From the NCBI RefSeq assembly GCF_030272615.1, contig NC_081409.1:880123220-880187219 (forward strand): 64,000 nucleotides of DNA. The letters are read 5' to 3'. How positions within the stretch are numbered: position 1 is the stretch's first letter; every line of letters begins with the position of its first letter. A program made the translations under genes and the position numbers. Shown here one piece after another: positions 48,321 through 59,991 of the stretch. The notes beneath the pieces are model-generated. The model had not been told where the DNA came from. It saw only the letters and a list, made by a program, of their open reading frames with translations, and searched no databases. Source of the DNA: Cryptomeria japonica (taxonomy: Eukaryota > Streptophyta > Pinopsida > Cupressales > Cupressaceae).

Positions 48321-50995
48321 TAAAGCAACCTAGGTGATTGACAATGCAACTAAATGTTTTTGGAATTTTGAATTTTTGGAATGATAATGATATGCAACTA
48401 GATGCAATTTTAATGATTATAAATGTGATCTTTCTTTAGAACCTTGAAATCTTGGGGGTTTGATAAACATTAGGCAACTAAATGCAACTTTGGGATATTA
48501 ACATGAAATCTAGGACAAGAATGCAATCTATATTTTTTTTTTGTTTTTGAAGATTTGGACAAACTTTAAAATGAAACCCTGAAGATGTGACCCTTAAGAA
48601 ATTGGAATGATGTCAAGACCTTAAAAGGACAAAGGACAAAATGATAATGTCTCACCTATATGCTTGGATACTAAGATAGGTTTGACAAAATGATGTTGAA
48701 GACAAAAGGACAAATGTTGGACAAGGTCAAGACTCCCTAATAATTAATTAGGGTTTAATCTAAATTTTTGAATTTTCAAGTTTGGCAAAACCAAATTTTG
48801 AGAATATTATGCAAAAGAACAATGATAATGACAATGACCTAGGGATATGAACCCCAACAATGATATGAAAATGATGTCAAGATGTGTTATGACTTGGGGA
48901 TATGAAATGATATGATAAGATCAAGCTAAGACAAGACTAGGGTCTAGACTATGTAATGATAAAGCCAATGTGATATGGATATGTAAGGACCAATGACTTT
49001 GGAAATGCAAAGTGCAACCTAAGCCAAGACCTAATTTTGGGATGATGATAATGCAATGAATAATTAGGAAAAAAAATTTAAACCTAAGTGTAAAATGAGG
49101 ACAGTACAAATGAAATGGATTAAAATGAAGACGAATGATTATGTCTTAAGACCTAAGTTTTTACTATGCAAAGCCTAGCCTTAAGTGACATGAATATTGA
49201 AACTAGGTTATCCAATGTTTTGAAAAACCATGTTTATAAAATCTTTGCAAATTGTTGGATGAATACTTGGACAAAAAATTGGTTTGAACTTTGTTTTTAA
49301 CTTTGTTTTTAACTTTGTTTGGATAATTTAAACTTGTTTTTGACTTGTTGAATGTTGTTTTAACTTTGAAAACAAGGTTGTTTAGGACCACTTGTAACAA
49401 TTGCTTTTGATTCAATCTTTTACAACCATAGAAGACAATATGATTGTTTTTCTTTGACCCAAGACAATCATGCACCCTCAACAACAAATCCTATGGCTAG
49501 CAAGGACAATAGTCATTGGATCTCACTGGGTTTCCCAGTTACGCCTACTTAAAGTGGATACTTAGATGCTTGACCCCATTGGCTCCACTCCATGACACTC
49601 ACTTCTCTGGGGCAACCAAGCATTAGTTCCCATGAAAACTCCCCAAGGTGAACTTTGTATCTCTCCTAAGAGTCGTAAAAGTGTGAGACAACATCAGAGG
49701 TATGATCTCTTGTACCAATGAATAGAAGGTTTTTGGTCTCTAAGAAAAAAGGATTTTATTTAGGGCATCCGTTGGGGTGGGCATAGATATGATGAATTTA
49801 ATCATCGTATGTCATTCCAACACCCATTGTCTACAACTTTCGTTGCATCCACAGTTATTTAGAGTGGTTCGAAAGAGGTTCATCTTCAACCCCGTCACCA
49901 CTTAGGGTCATTCCCTCTCACCAATGCCTATCGAGGTACTAGGCAAATTGGGAGGTAGACCCACTATCTAAAGGTTAAAAGACACAAGTAAATGAAGAAA
50001 AAACATGGCATACATGGTGTTCATTTATCCCATAGAGAACGAAGTGTGCAACTAAGTTAGAAATCCCAAACACATGGTTTCAAATATAAGTCTTTGGCCA
50101 CGTCCTACAACAAAGATATCAGTAGTTTCAACATTTTTCTTCTCCCAATGAATGCCAAGGTGCTGCACAAAATATTTAGTAACACATAAAACCTCTAAGT
50201 TGAGTAGAAAAAACAATATGCAAAAAGATAACATGCAAGAACAAATAAAAATAGAAACATGCAAAATAAAAAAGCAATAGGCAAAAAAGCAAAATGCAAC
50301 TAAAAAGAAACAAGCAAAAAAAACATGCAAGAAAAGAAAAGCGTCACGCAAATAAAAAAAGAAACATGCAAGAAAAGAAAAGTGACATGTAATAAAAAAA
50401 TCTACATGCAAATAAAAAACAACAACATGCAATCAAGAAAAAGTGACATGCAATGAAAAAAGATGCATGAAAATAAAAACAAAAGCAACATGCAATCAAG
50501 AAAAAGGGACATGCAATGAAAAAAGCTACATGCAAATTAAAAAAAGCAACATGCATACAAAAAACTTCTTTATGAATTAATCACCTAATTAGAATATGTG
50601 CAATTTGTCTACTAAAATAAAAATTAACAACCTAATTAGATTTAAGTGCAATTTGTAGGAGAAATTGAAGATTAATCCAATATTAATTAAATTCTATGTG
50701 AAATTTGTTGCATGAAATTGGAGATTAATCCAATCCTAATTAGATTCTAGGTACAAGTTGTTGCATAAAATTTAAAGTTAATTCAGGGCTAATTAAGAAC
50801 TAAATGAAATTTGTTTATTTAAGTCTTTGATCAATTAAGCCCCGCAACAGGCACATTAGCTCTTCCAAAACCTGCACATAAACAGTGTCGAGAATGAAAA
50901 CCAAGAAATTTGGTCTTCTGGAACTTGCATTTGATAAAAAAATCTTACAAAAAATATTAAATTAGATGCGTTTGACGTCAGGTTCACCAAAAAAA
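48321..50995. other. Interior of the LARD-like element, 5' non-coding part
   Basis: No gene supported. 49288-49330 is a short AACTTTGTTTTT tandem repeat. 49500-49960 is a less AT-rich leader-like stretch. 50210-50560 is a tandem region of AAAAGCAACATGCAA-type units. 50975-50995 reads TTTTTTTGGTGAACCTGACG on the minus strand and may be the primer site. Confidence 0.5.
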
Positions 50996-52054
50996 TGTAG
51001 CAAAAAAATTACACAAAACCATGAAAAATCAAGCACATTCACAACAAGGTCATCAAATGAAATAAAATAAATTAGAGAAAATCAAACTAATTTTACTCCA
51101 TTCAATGAAGGCCTCGCTTCTCCTTCTTTCTTCTCTAATCAAATGGTATGTGACTCTCAAACTCCAAATTGCAAATGTGTTGAAAGCAAGGGCGAGAATA
51201 TTCGAAGATTTAAAGTTAATTGGACAACATATAGTTATTCAAAATGTCCATCTTATTATGGAAAAGATAGATAGATTTATAGAAGATTGAAGACAAGATT
51301 GGAGAATCAAGATGGATTAAAAGAGATGGCATAAAGCATCTTTTGACTAGGCATATCTCCTTTTTCTAATTTTAAATTGAGATTAAAGAGATATTTTCCA
51401 AGAAAATAAAACAAGAAAATCAAAAGTTGATTGGTTACTTCCATTTTCAATTTTTAGGAAGATATGATAATGATTTTTGAAAATCAAATAAAGCAAATGA
51501 TGACATACTTTCCATTTTCGAAAATTGGGAGAATATGAGAAAATAATTTATTTAAATTAGATAATGATTTATTTTAATTTTTAAATCATTTTCTTGATTT
51601 ATTGCCATTTTAAAATTTGGATGATGATAATTAGAAATTAAATTAAATAAATAAAAATAAATAAAGATTTGTTTCCAATCTTGATTTTTGGAAAAAGATA
51701 ATTAAGATTTTATGAAATAAATAAAAATTTATTCAATTATGATGAAATAATTAGCTAATTAAATAACTTAAGGAAATTATTCAATTATGAGAAAAAAGAA
51801 ATTGAATTTAATTAGATAATAAAGATTTTCTAATTAAAGTGGGATTAGGCTAATCAAAAAATAAATATTATTCAATTAATGTTAGGAAATGAATGATGAC
51901 ATGATGACATGATCTAAATGATTAGGAAAATAGAAAATTTTAATTACAAAAGTGACACAATGTCAACATATGATGAAAATCAAATGCGACATGGAAGACA
52001 TGTTAAAAATTAGGTTAGCAACACAGGAGTGATGACCAATTTTGAGTGTCTATA
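50996..52054 (-). repeat. 5' LTR of the LARD-like element (1,059 bp)
   Basis: Direct repeat of 42127-43107. It ends GTGTCTATA where the other copy ends TTGTCTACA, so the terminal CA has mutated to TA. GATAG follows. Confidence 0.9.
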
Positions 52055-52059
52055 GATAG
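52055..52059. repeat. Target-site duplication GATAG, right copy
   Basis: Identical to 42122-42126. Confidence 0.9.
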
Positions 52060-55000
52060 ATATGCGTGATTTAAAACTCCCTATGATTAAAATTGATACC
52101 CATCATATTGTATGACATTCCTCATTATTACAATTAGTTTTATTATTACTTAAATAAAAATAATTTAAATAATTTTAAACAACCTAAATTAAAATAAATT
52201 GCACATGTAGTATTGTAACAAGGTTGGTCCAAATCATCGATTTTCCATTTCTAGCGTACATCTTCTATGTCGTCGCCTGAGGACATAGTTCCTTGAAATT
52301 GGAGCAATGAATTTCAAACTACACAAAAATATTAAAAAAGTGATCAGCACTGTCTCATCCCAGTTGGCATAAATGTTTATAAATGTTCTTGGTATTGACT
52401 TCCAATGCACTGCCTTCGAGTCCATTGATTCTTTAAAATGGGAAAAGTGATCTGGACTCACCAGAGATAGAGAAATCACAAAGAACAGGATGTGGGAAAG
52501 GACAAGGTTTGGGATGAGCTCAATTATTTCCAGGTATGTGAAGCTTTCCCCCCTTCCCACGTTATGGTTCATAAACAATTCCAAATCACGACAGTGTCTG
52601 CTATGGACACTTTTACAGTTTGTATCCATTTTATTGCTACCTTAGTCTATCTATGTGAATTAACCATCATAGAAGCATCAGTTATCTTTATTGGGCATGC
52701 TTCAGTTATCTTAATTGGGTGTTACATTAGTTACTTTTTGATGGGTGTTACAAATTAATTATCTTTGATGGACGTCTTTAGATTTTAAAACTACCGAAAG
52801 AGATCTTGAAAATTGGTTTGTTGGATAAGCAGAGCCTGAGACTAGGTGATATGGAAATATGCATGGTTTATGTTTACTCTCATAGTTCATGGTTTTTTGG
52901 CCACATTTTTAGTTCCTGCCCCACATTGAACTATTGGTGAGGGTTTGGATTAAACAATTATTATATTTATCCTTGAAAAACCAATAGCATGGCTTGATTT
53001 TTGTTGTGTTCAAGTTATGTAAAGTCTAATTCAATATTTTCCAAACATATATGATCGGGCTTTAGCAATTGCCTGTAAAGTGGGGATGTTGGTAGGCTGT
53101 GGTTGGCGGACGCAGAGTTATCTCAGACCCCAACGCAAGAGAAGACACCAAAACCAATGCCTCTGTTAGTGCGTTGGAGGGCATTTATTCAGTAGTCCAG
53201 ACGTGGCAAATGATGTAGACATAGGGAGTTACATGCTTTGGAGCCTCTTAAGAGAGGGCTTTTAATGGAAAAGAAATCGGTGGAGTCTGGTGGGCTCTAG
53301 AATGAAATGCCAGGCACTTAAAAGAAATATATTAAGATCAATATAAATACAAATGGAAAAGATTAGATTGATCTTTACCAAAATTTATGAAAAAGATTGA
53401 TTAGAATTACAGGGAAATTTGTGCAGGCTCTCCAATATTGCTATCTCTCCAGTGTTTTTTCTTTCCTCGACAGACTAGTGGCACATAGACCACATGACAC
53501 AAATTTACTACAGATAATGACGTAGCATTATGAAAAAAAATTCACAAGCCATTCTGCACATATGCCTTGCAGGGTAGTTGCCAAGATAGAATCTAGGAAA
53601 AATATCCAACCAGGGGAAATGAGGAAGGGAAGTGTTAAAAATTTTGGTTGACCACACACTGCCTCTTACTAATCACCATTTTCTGCTGCTTCTTTTGTGC
53701 TTAGACCTATATAGATAAGTCTTGTTGATAAAGCATTAAAATTTCACTTGTCTATTGTAAAAGAAAAGCCTTTGAATGTTTGTTTGTGGAAAAGAGAAAA
53801 CATTGATTTAGCATGTGAGTGTTATAATTTACCATTTAAAACCTAAATTCAGGATGTATAGGGTTCAATTCTCATCGAGGAGATGTGTTCTAGAATTTTT
53901 TGTAAGTTTCAAAGGATTGTAGGCTATGCTTTGCTTCATAATCGAGTTTATTCAGAGTGGTTGGGGGTGGTGATACAATATGGTAGGAGATTGGAGTGAT
54001 TTTCATTTCAAATCTTCTACGGTCATGGATAACCTAATCTCTATGAAAGAAACCTATAGGAGGGAGGGTTTTTAATTTTAGTTTTAAATTTTAAATTTCA
54101 TTTTTAAATACATTTTATCTTTCAGTCTTTAAAATTTTCTTTAAGTGTTTTTGATCCATCTGTATGTGTCATACAATTTAGATGATGAGGAATAATTCGG
54201 TTAAGAAAATAGCCAAGAAATTGAGGCATAAATCTTCTATAACGATTGTGAATTACAATCACATTATGAATATAAGGTAATATTAGTTTTACCTCTCTTT
54301 TTATTTTCTCAAGAAATTAATTATATATGTGAGAGGGATTTGATTTATTCACAGACATTAATTCATTTATAATTTTTTGCTTTATATGATTTTTTCTTCA
54401 ATTAGGGTTTGGTTGTTTCTTTTTACTCTTAAATTTAGGCTTTCTGGTTCGGGTATGTAGGGCTTCTTTTTACATGTTTCTATTTATGAATAAAACTTTG
54501 TAAAGGTACAATCAACCATTTAGTATAATCGTCTATTCAAGTTTTGAGTTTATCCTTAAGGATAGGTGGTTGTTGAAATTATATCTTAAGGTTAATGTTA
54601 TATCTCATCCTTCTATGTTGAATGACTCCATAAAAATCTTACATTTATTTATAGTGATGTTATACATTTGCTAAGTGATAAAGGATAGTCGTATTGTGAA
54701 ATTATATCTCAATATTGAACTAACATTGTATTTTTATGTTGAAGTGCTGCATATAGCTATTTATTATTTTTTGTAACTTTTATCATATTTATGTTGTAGC
54801 TTAATTTATTTAAATACTTTTTGGGAAAGTTTCAGTTCTTTACAAGAACTAGCTATTGTTATTATTATAAGTTTGTGAAGGGCATGTTGGAGAAAGCAAT
54901 TATTTATTTCCGAGAGATAATTTTATGAAACTAAGTACTAAAACTGCTAGTAAATATTTTTTCAAGCTCTCTGTTTCGGAAACTATGATTTACAGTCATA

Positions 55001-58000
55001 TCTAGTGGTAGTGCAGATGCCAAAAGCAATGTATTGAGTTAACACCAACATATTTGACCCTAAAACCATATTGTTTAGTCAAAACTTTTTACTGACTATA
55101 ATACAAAGCAAGCGGTGTTACAATAACACCTTTTATTATTTATTGTATAAGCAAACAAATGAGAATGCATGGTGGGCTCAGGGATTAGAATGGGGGTTGC
55201 ACAACATCAGTAGCAAGTGTTGCAATTGGCGGCTAGTTCATAACAAACACATGCTAGTTAGATCACTCTACTTACCCCAACTTTCATCTCCTTTGCCATC
55301 TCCACTGAATAACATCATACCATTAATCTCTCATTCATTCATTTATATTGACCTAACAAAACTAAAACTAAATTACTAATTTCATCTTTTAGGCTCTACA
55401 ATAGTTCTTCTTCATATGCTCTCAAATTAGTCACGAGTTTTCCTTAATCATTCAATTTGAACAAAACCCATCCACACCCACCTTCGTAGCTCTAGGCAGA
55501 AACTAAGCTGCCTTGCAGCCCTTGTTTGTATACCATGGTGGACATTTGTTTCGGGCCCCATGCATTGGCTTTAAAAGTCTACAATTTCAAGTCTAAATGT
55601 ATTGTAACTTAAGAAGAACTTTCAATTTTAGGTTATAATGTATTATAACTTAAGCATTAGATTTTACAAATTTAGGTCTATTTTTTTTCGTTTGAGTTGT
55701 TTGTTGAAATTTTAAAGTATACGGAGTTTGGAGGGGAAAAGCACACCAAATATATATATATAAAAATTTCAAATTAATTTATCAAAGGAATGATTTTATT
55801 TTATGAAAATTGTAGTTTGGTATTTATTTAAACTTAAAGTAAAGGTTTGTTTGAGGTTTATTATTTAAAAAACGCTTGATTTAATATTATAATTTTTTTT
55901 ATTAAAATTAATTAATTGTCATTTTTTTTAATAGGTTCTTATATTCACAAATAGAAACCTAGAAAAACAAATTAAAGTTTATTCATTCTTATAAAATATA
56001 AAATACAAATTGAATTTATCTTTTCTTATTACCATTTTTTTATTGTATTGTAAATTTTATAATAAATATATTCTATATATTATATCTTGCCTTGATAATT
56101 CTAACTTAATATTCTTATAAAAGATTATATATAATTAAATTATAATATTACATAATTTTTCTTGAAGTATATTCAATTTCCAATAAAAATGAAATTTAAA
56201 GTAAAAATCAAAGGTTGATCTAGAAGCCAAAAGTGTTATAGTGTTGTATCTTACAAAATAAATTATTTCTTCAACATTCCTCACATGTATGCCTTAAAAG
56301 AATTTGCACGACATATTGAGAATAGGAAAGATAGGATTTGGAGATAAAGTTAGAAAAAACATATCCTTATTAGGTATTTATCTTATTCTCTCATTAAAGA
56401 AATAGTATTATAGAATGATATAATTTACTTTCTTTGAGATAATAATTGCAAGGGAAAACTAGGGGAGACGACCCAAAAGTTGTGCACCCTAACTTCATGC
56501 TTGTCAAAATCCTATGCATGGAAATTTTAAGTCACTCCCAATCTTTTACAGCAACTTACTTGGCAAGTCCCCTACTTATAACTAAGGTTTTAGGGTCAAA
56601 TCATCAAATATGATGCCACATCAACATGTTTTTTGCGAAGGTGTCCAAAACAACGCAATAAAGAGTTGAGACCAATAGGCATGCAAAAGGTGCCCCAATA
56701 CTTGTGCAACTGATGTGGCATTACATTATTGGTTGCTTTTTACAACAAAGGGCATATTTCATTCAATTATTGGTACTCGTCATCAGCAATAACAACTTTT
56801 TACTCACAACTATTGGTGCAATGTTGTACAAAAATTGGACATTAATTAAGCATGTATGGGGTATTAAATCAACAACTTCTATCACAACAATTGGAACATG
56901 TTCAACTATTGGGTCTTGTCCCCTAGGCCAAATGAAACTGGTTTCTTCAAAGAAATTCAAAAAACTTATTTTTTTTTTGAACCAACTCAATGCCATGATA
57001 AATATATTATTTTGGTACATATTCTTGAAGTTATAATACAAAATTTTGTCTGTTTTTTGAATTGCAATAGCTATATAGAAGATGCATCAACAACTAGCAA
57101 CAAATGTAATCAAACTCTTAAGTTAATCACATTCATACATTATAAAAAAAAAATTATACTACAAAAATATGTTACAGAACTAGTCAATTTAAATTAAGTT
57201 GCATTCCTTCATATTCACTTTCTCACATTTCAAAATCAGTTAACTTATATTACAAATAGTTACTCCTAGCAAAGGCACTTTGTATATCTTGTGATCTACT
57301 CATACCCTCCAATATATATCCAATGTGTATTTTACTACTGGCATAACCATTGCACTCATTGAAATGCAAGTGCTAGTTAATAAATAGGTGCATTTTATAT
57401 GCTGCATTAACAATGTTCCTGCAATCATCGAAAGACAAGTTTGTTGGGGGAATCCTTTGTAAATGTCGAAGCTCGGAATTTTGAAGCTCACTAAACTGTA
57501 AGGTCTAGCAATCCGTTCCTCTATTTTTCTTCTTTTATTGCTGCCCTCGAATCTACCAAAAATTGGTAGAAACAGTCGTTAACAAAAGAAAAGCGTGTTT
57601 CATCTTTTTTAATAGAAAATGAGCTTATCACGTCGTGTTTCTAATGATGACTCAATGCATGATATGATCAGTGGGGGATCTAGAAGACAAAATATGAAAA
57701 AATGAAAAAAAATCCTGCTACAGAAAAATATGATTGAGTTTTATTACATCATTTTACATCTTTTCTATATTTGCAATCATTAATTTGAAATTAAAAACCG
57801 TTTATTGCATTTTTTTTTATCGATTAAAGTTGAAAAAAAGAATTATTATAACAGAAATAAATAGTAGTCCAAAACATTGCAGAGGAAAATAAAAACTACA
57901 AGAATATTAAGAACCACATTCTGCATTGAAAATTTCATTTTCTAATATTGACTATAATTTATGAAGCTTGCCTTCCAAATCGTCAGCTGCATTTAAGAAA

Positions 58001-58130
58001 CAACCTTCTGCATTAAAATTTTCATTTTCCAATATTGACTATAATTTATGAAGTTTGCGTTTTGTATTAAAAATTTAATTTTCTAATATTGATTAGGGGA
58101 AGAGCATCCACAGTCATTTTTGTACATTCT
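52060..58130. other. No gene I can support
   Basis: AT-rich with only short frames. 52234-52629 on the minus strand is open for 131 codons (MDTNCKSVHSRH at its start) and includes a hydrophobic stretch, but I do not recognise it. Possible splice sites within it (a GTGAGT donor near 52465, a TGTGTAG acceptor near 52317) could mean gene debris. 53100-53300 is GC-richer. 55740-56430 is almost pure A/T. Confidence 0.45.
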
Positions 58131-59110
58131 TTGTGAATTCAACCTCCCAATTACTAACTTTAAAGAAACCAAAAAAATGATAATTGAAATCTCATTAATA
58201 AATTTCACGTATTAATAGACGCTGATGTTTTACCTTTTTTGCTTCATAATTGGCCCATTTGTGAACAAAAACTGAGGCATTTATGCATAACTACTAGGTT
58301 ATTGTAGGTATGTTTGTTGTTGTGCCAAAATCTCGAGCTATCAATGCCTGCTACAAACACTAGACTTACCTAGATCAATGAGAGACGGTTAAGACATGTC
58401 GCGAACCCCGAAGGAGGTGCTAACCACCAAGTCAACAAAATCCCCTTCAACGCCAACTAAGGGTTCCGCACCAATGGAATGGAGGAGTTCTCTCGAGATT
58501 CAAACCCGTGACCCAAGGATCTGATACCAATTGTAGGTATGTTTGTTGTTGCGCCAAAAGCTCAAGCTATCAACGCACGCTACAAACAACAAACTTGCCC
58601 AGATCAACGGGAGGCGGTTAAGCCATGTCGCAAATCCCAAAGGAGGTGCTGACCACCAAGTCAACAATCTCCCCCTCAACATCAACTAAGGGTTCCACAC
58701 CAATGGAATGAAGGAGACCTCCCGAGATTTGAACTCGTGAAACAAGGCTCTGATACCAATTGTAGGTAAGTTTGTCATTTCGCCAAAAGTTTGAGCTATC
58801 AACGCCTGCTACAAACACCAGACTTACCCAGATCAACGGGAGGCGGTTAAGCCATGTCAGAAACCTCGAATGAGGTGCTGAGCACCAAGTCAACAATTAT
58901 TTGTGCATAAGTATTTACAATTTTAAGTGCACAGTTACTGGGGCATCTTTAAGTAGGTATCAGGTGACACTTTGAAATGTGTACCTTTGGACCCTTGCGT
59001 GCATCGTGACTACTAGAAACAATAGCTTTAAATAGTTAAGTTGCATACAGAGTCAACAAAAAAAAATCACTAAAATCTAATGTATCATTTAGGATCTATG
59101 GGTGCACGAA
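58131..59110. repeat. First copy of an imperfect duplication upstream of DUF247
   Basis: 58131-58302 and 58896-59110 together resemble 59260-59640. Shared landmarks are CCCAATTRCTAACTTTAAAG, TTAATAAATTTCAC, TTATGCAT...GTGCATAA and CTATGGGTGCAC / CTGTGAGTGCAC. The first copy is split by the TRIM element. Confidence 0.6.
58303..58895 (-). mobile_element. TRIM-type element with three tandem 135-bp LTRs
   Basis: Three copies of a 135-bp repeat (58303-58437, 58532-58666, 58761-58895), each starting TGTAGGTA and ending AAGTCAACA, alternate with two 94-bp spacers. On the minus strand each spacer begins ATTGGTATCAGA(G/T)CC, a tRNA-Met primer site, and ends with a purine-rich GGGGA tract before TGTTGACTTGG. 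So each spacer is a complete miniature interior with primer site and polypurine tract. Flanks are GTTAT and ATTAT, a 4/5 match as a target duplication. There is no coding capacity; this is a terminal-repeat-in-miniature retrotransposon. Confidence 0.85.
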
Positions 59111-59259
59111 GTTAGCTATAATGGCTACTAGTATGCTTCCCCTACCTATATTTCTTGAAGACATCTAAAATTCATTGATGAAATATAATTACCAATAATG
59201 ACCATATGCTATTTTCAAACTAGGATAACAACACCAAGTTACCACCCATGCTTTCACTC

Positions 59260-59640
59260 CTTGCTCACCCAATCCCCCAATTGCTAACTTTAAAGTAATA
59301 AAAAAAATTATAACTAAGAGTCCATTAATAAATTTCACATGTACCAATAGCGGCCCACTTTATCCCAATATTTAAAAATTTTAAATTTTAATTAAGGAGT
59401 TATGCATTTGTGCATAAATATTGATCATTTTTGAAGTGGTTATAGTGTACAATTATTGGAATATCTTTAAATATGTAAAAACGTTCACTTTTTGACCTTT
59501 GCAAATATAAAAGATCTACAACGTACATGGTGACTACTTAAAAGCCAGAATAATAGCTATACAAACAAAACAAAAAAAATAAAAATAAATAAATTATCAA
59601 AACGTTTAGGGTTTAGAATCTGTGAGTGCACTAACGGCTA
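59260..59640. repeat. Second copy of the imperfect duplication upstream of DUF247
   Basis: Partner of 58131-59110 without the TRIM insertion, ending about 350 bases before the DUF247 start. Confidence 0.55.
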
Positions 59641-59991
59641 CTGGTTGGCTCTCCCAGGTAACATGGTAGTATCGGTGCGCGAGAAAATTGGTGGAAATAA
59701 CGCGTGGAAGAGCTGAAGCGAGAAAGAACCGGGAAGGTCTTGGTACGAAAACGCGTGAGTAGAGGCATAAACAAGACCGATGAATTTTCTGTACGAATTT
59801 TTATTGCAAACTTTATTTTTCTGTCTCAAGTGAGAAGGGAAGACGCGCAGATTTCTTTGTTGACGCGGTGTTTCCTTTTCATTGAAATTTTCTTTCTTAT
59901 TGGTGAAATGAGGGTGCCCAGGAATTGGGTTCAGGATATTTCTTCCACACACGCTTTCAATAGATCGGCCTCTCTGATTTCCTTGTGAGAT

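Larger units (their letters stand above)
42127..52054 (-). mobile_element. LARD-like LTR retrotransposon derivative (9.9 kb)
   Basis: Direct LTRs (42127-43107 and 50996-52054) and a perfect GATAG target duplication define it. The pyrimidine tract after the left LTR (the element-strand polypurine tract) and the GGTGAACCTGACGTC primer-site-like sequence before the right LTR place it on the minus strand. About 7.9 kb of interior carries no protease, RT or integrase motif that I can see, only a Pro/Ser/Gln/Asp-rich low-complexity frame and local tandem repeats. That fits a large non-autonomous retrotransposon derivative, probably of a Gypsy lineage. Confidence 0.85.

Noticed and set aside
50052-50556. 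Minus-strand frames with apparent hydrophobic repeats (CxFxxxHVxF)
   Set aside because: They translate an A-rich tandem repeat inside the LARD-like element; not a membrane protein.
52234-52629. 131-codon minus-strand frame with hydrophobic stretch
   Set aside because: Not listed as a gene because no family is recognised and splice-like signals inside it are weak; noted under the gap entry.
53100-53300. GC-richer segment as a possible exon
   Set aside because: All frames are short or broken and no similarity is recognised.
58303-58895. tRNA gene or tRNA-derived SINE
   Set aside because: TGATACCAA-type words are primer-site complements between exact 135-bp repeats; no A/B-box promoter pair or cloverleaf is seen.
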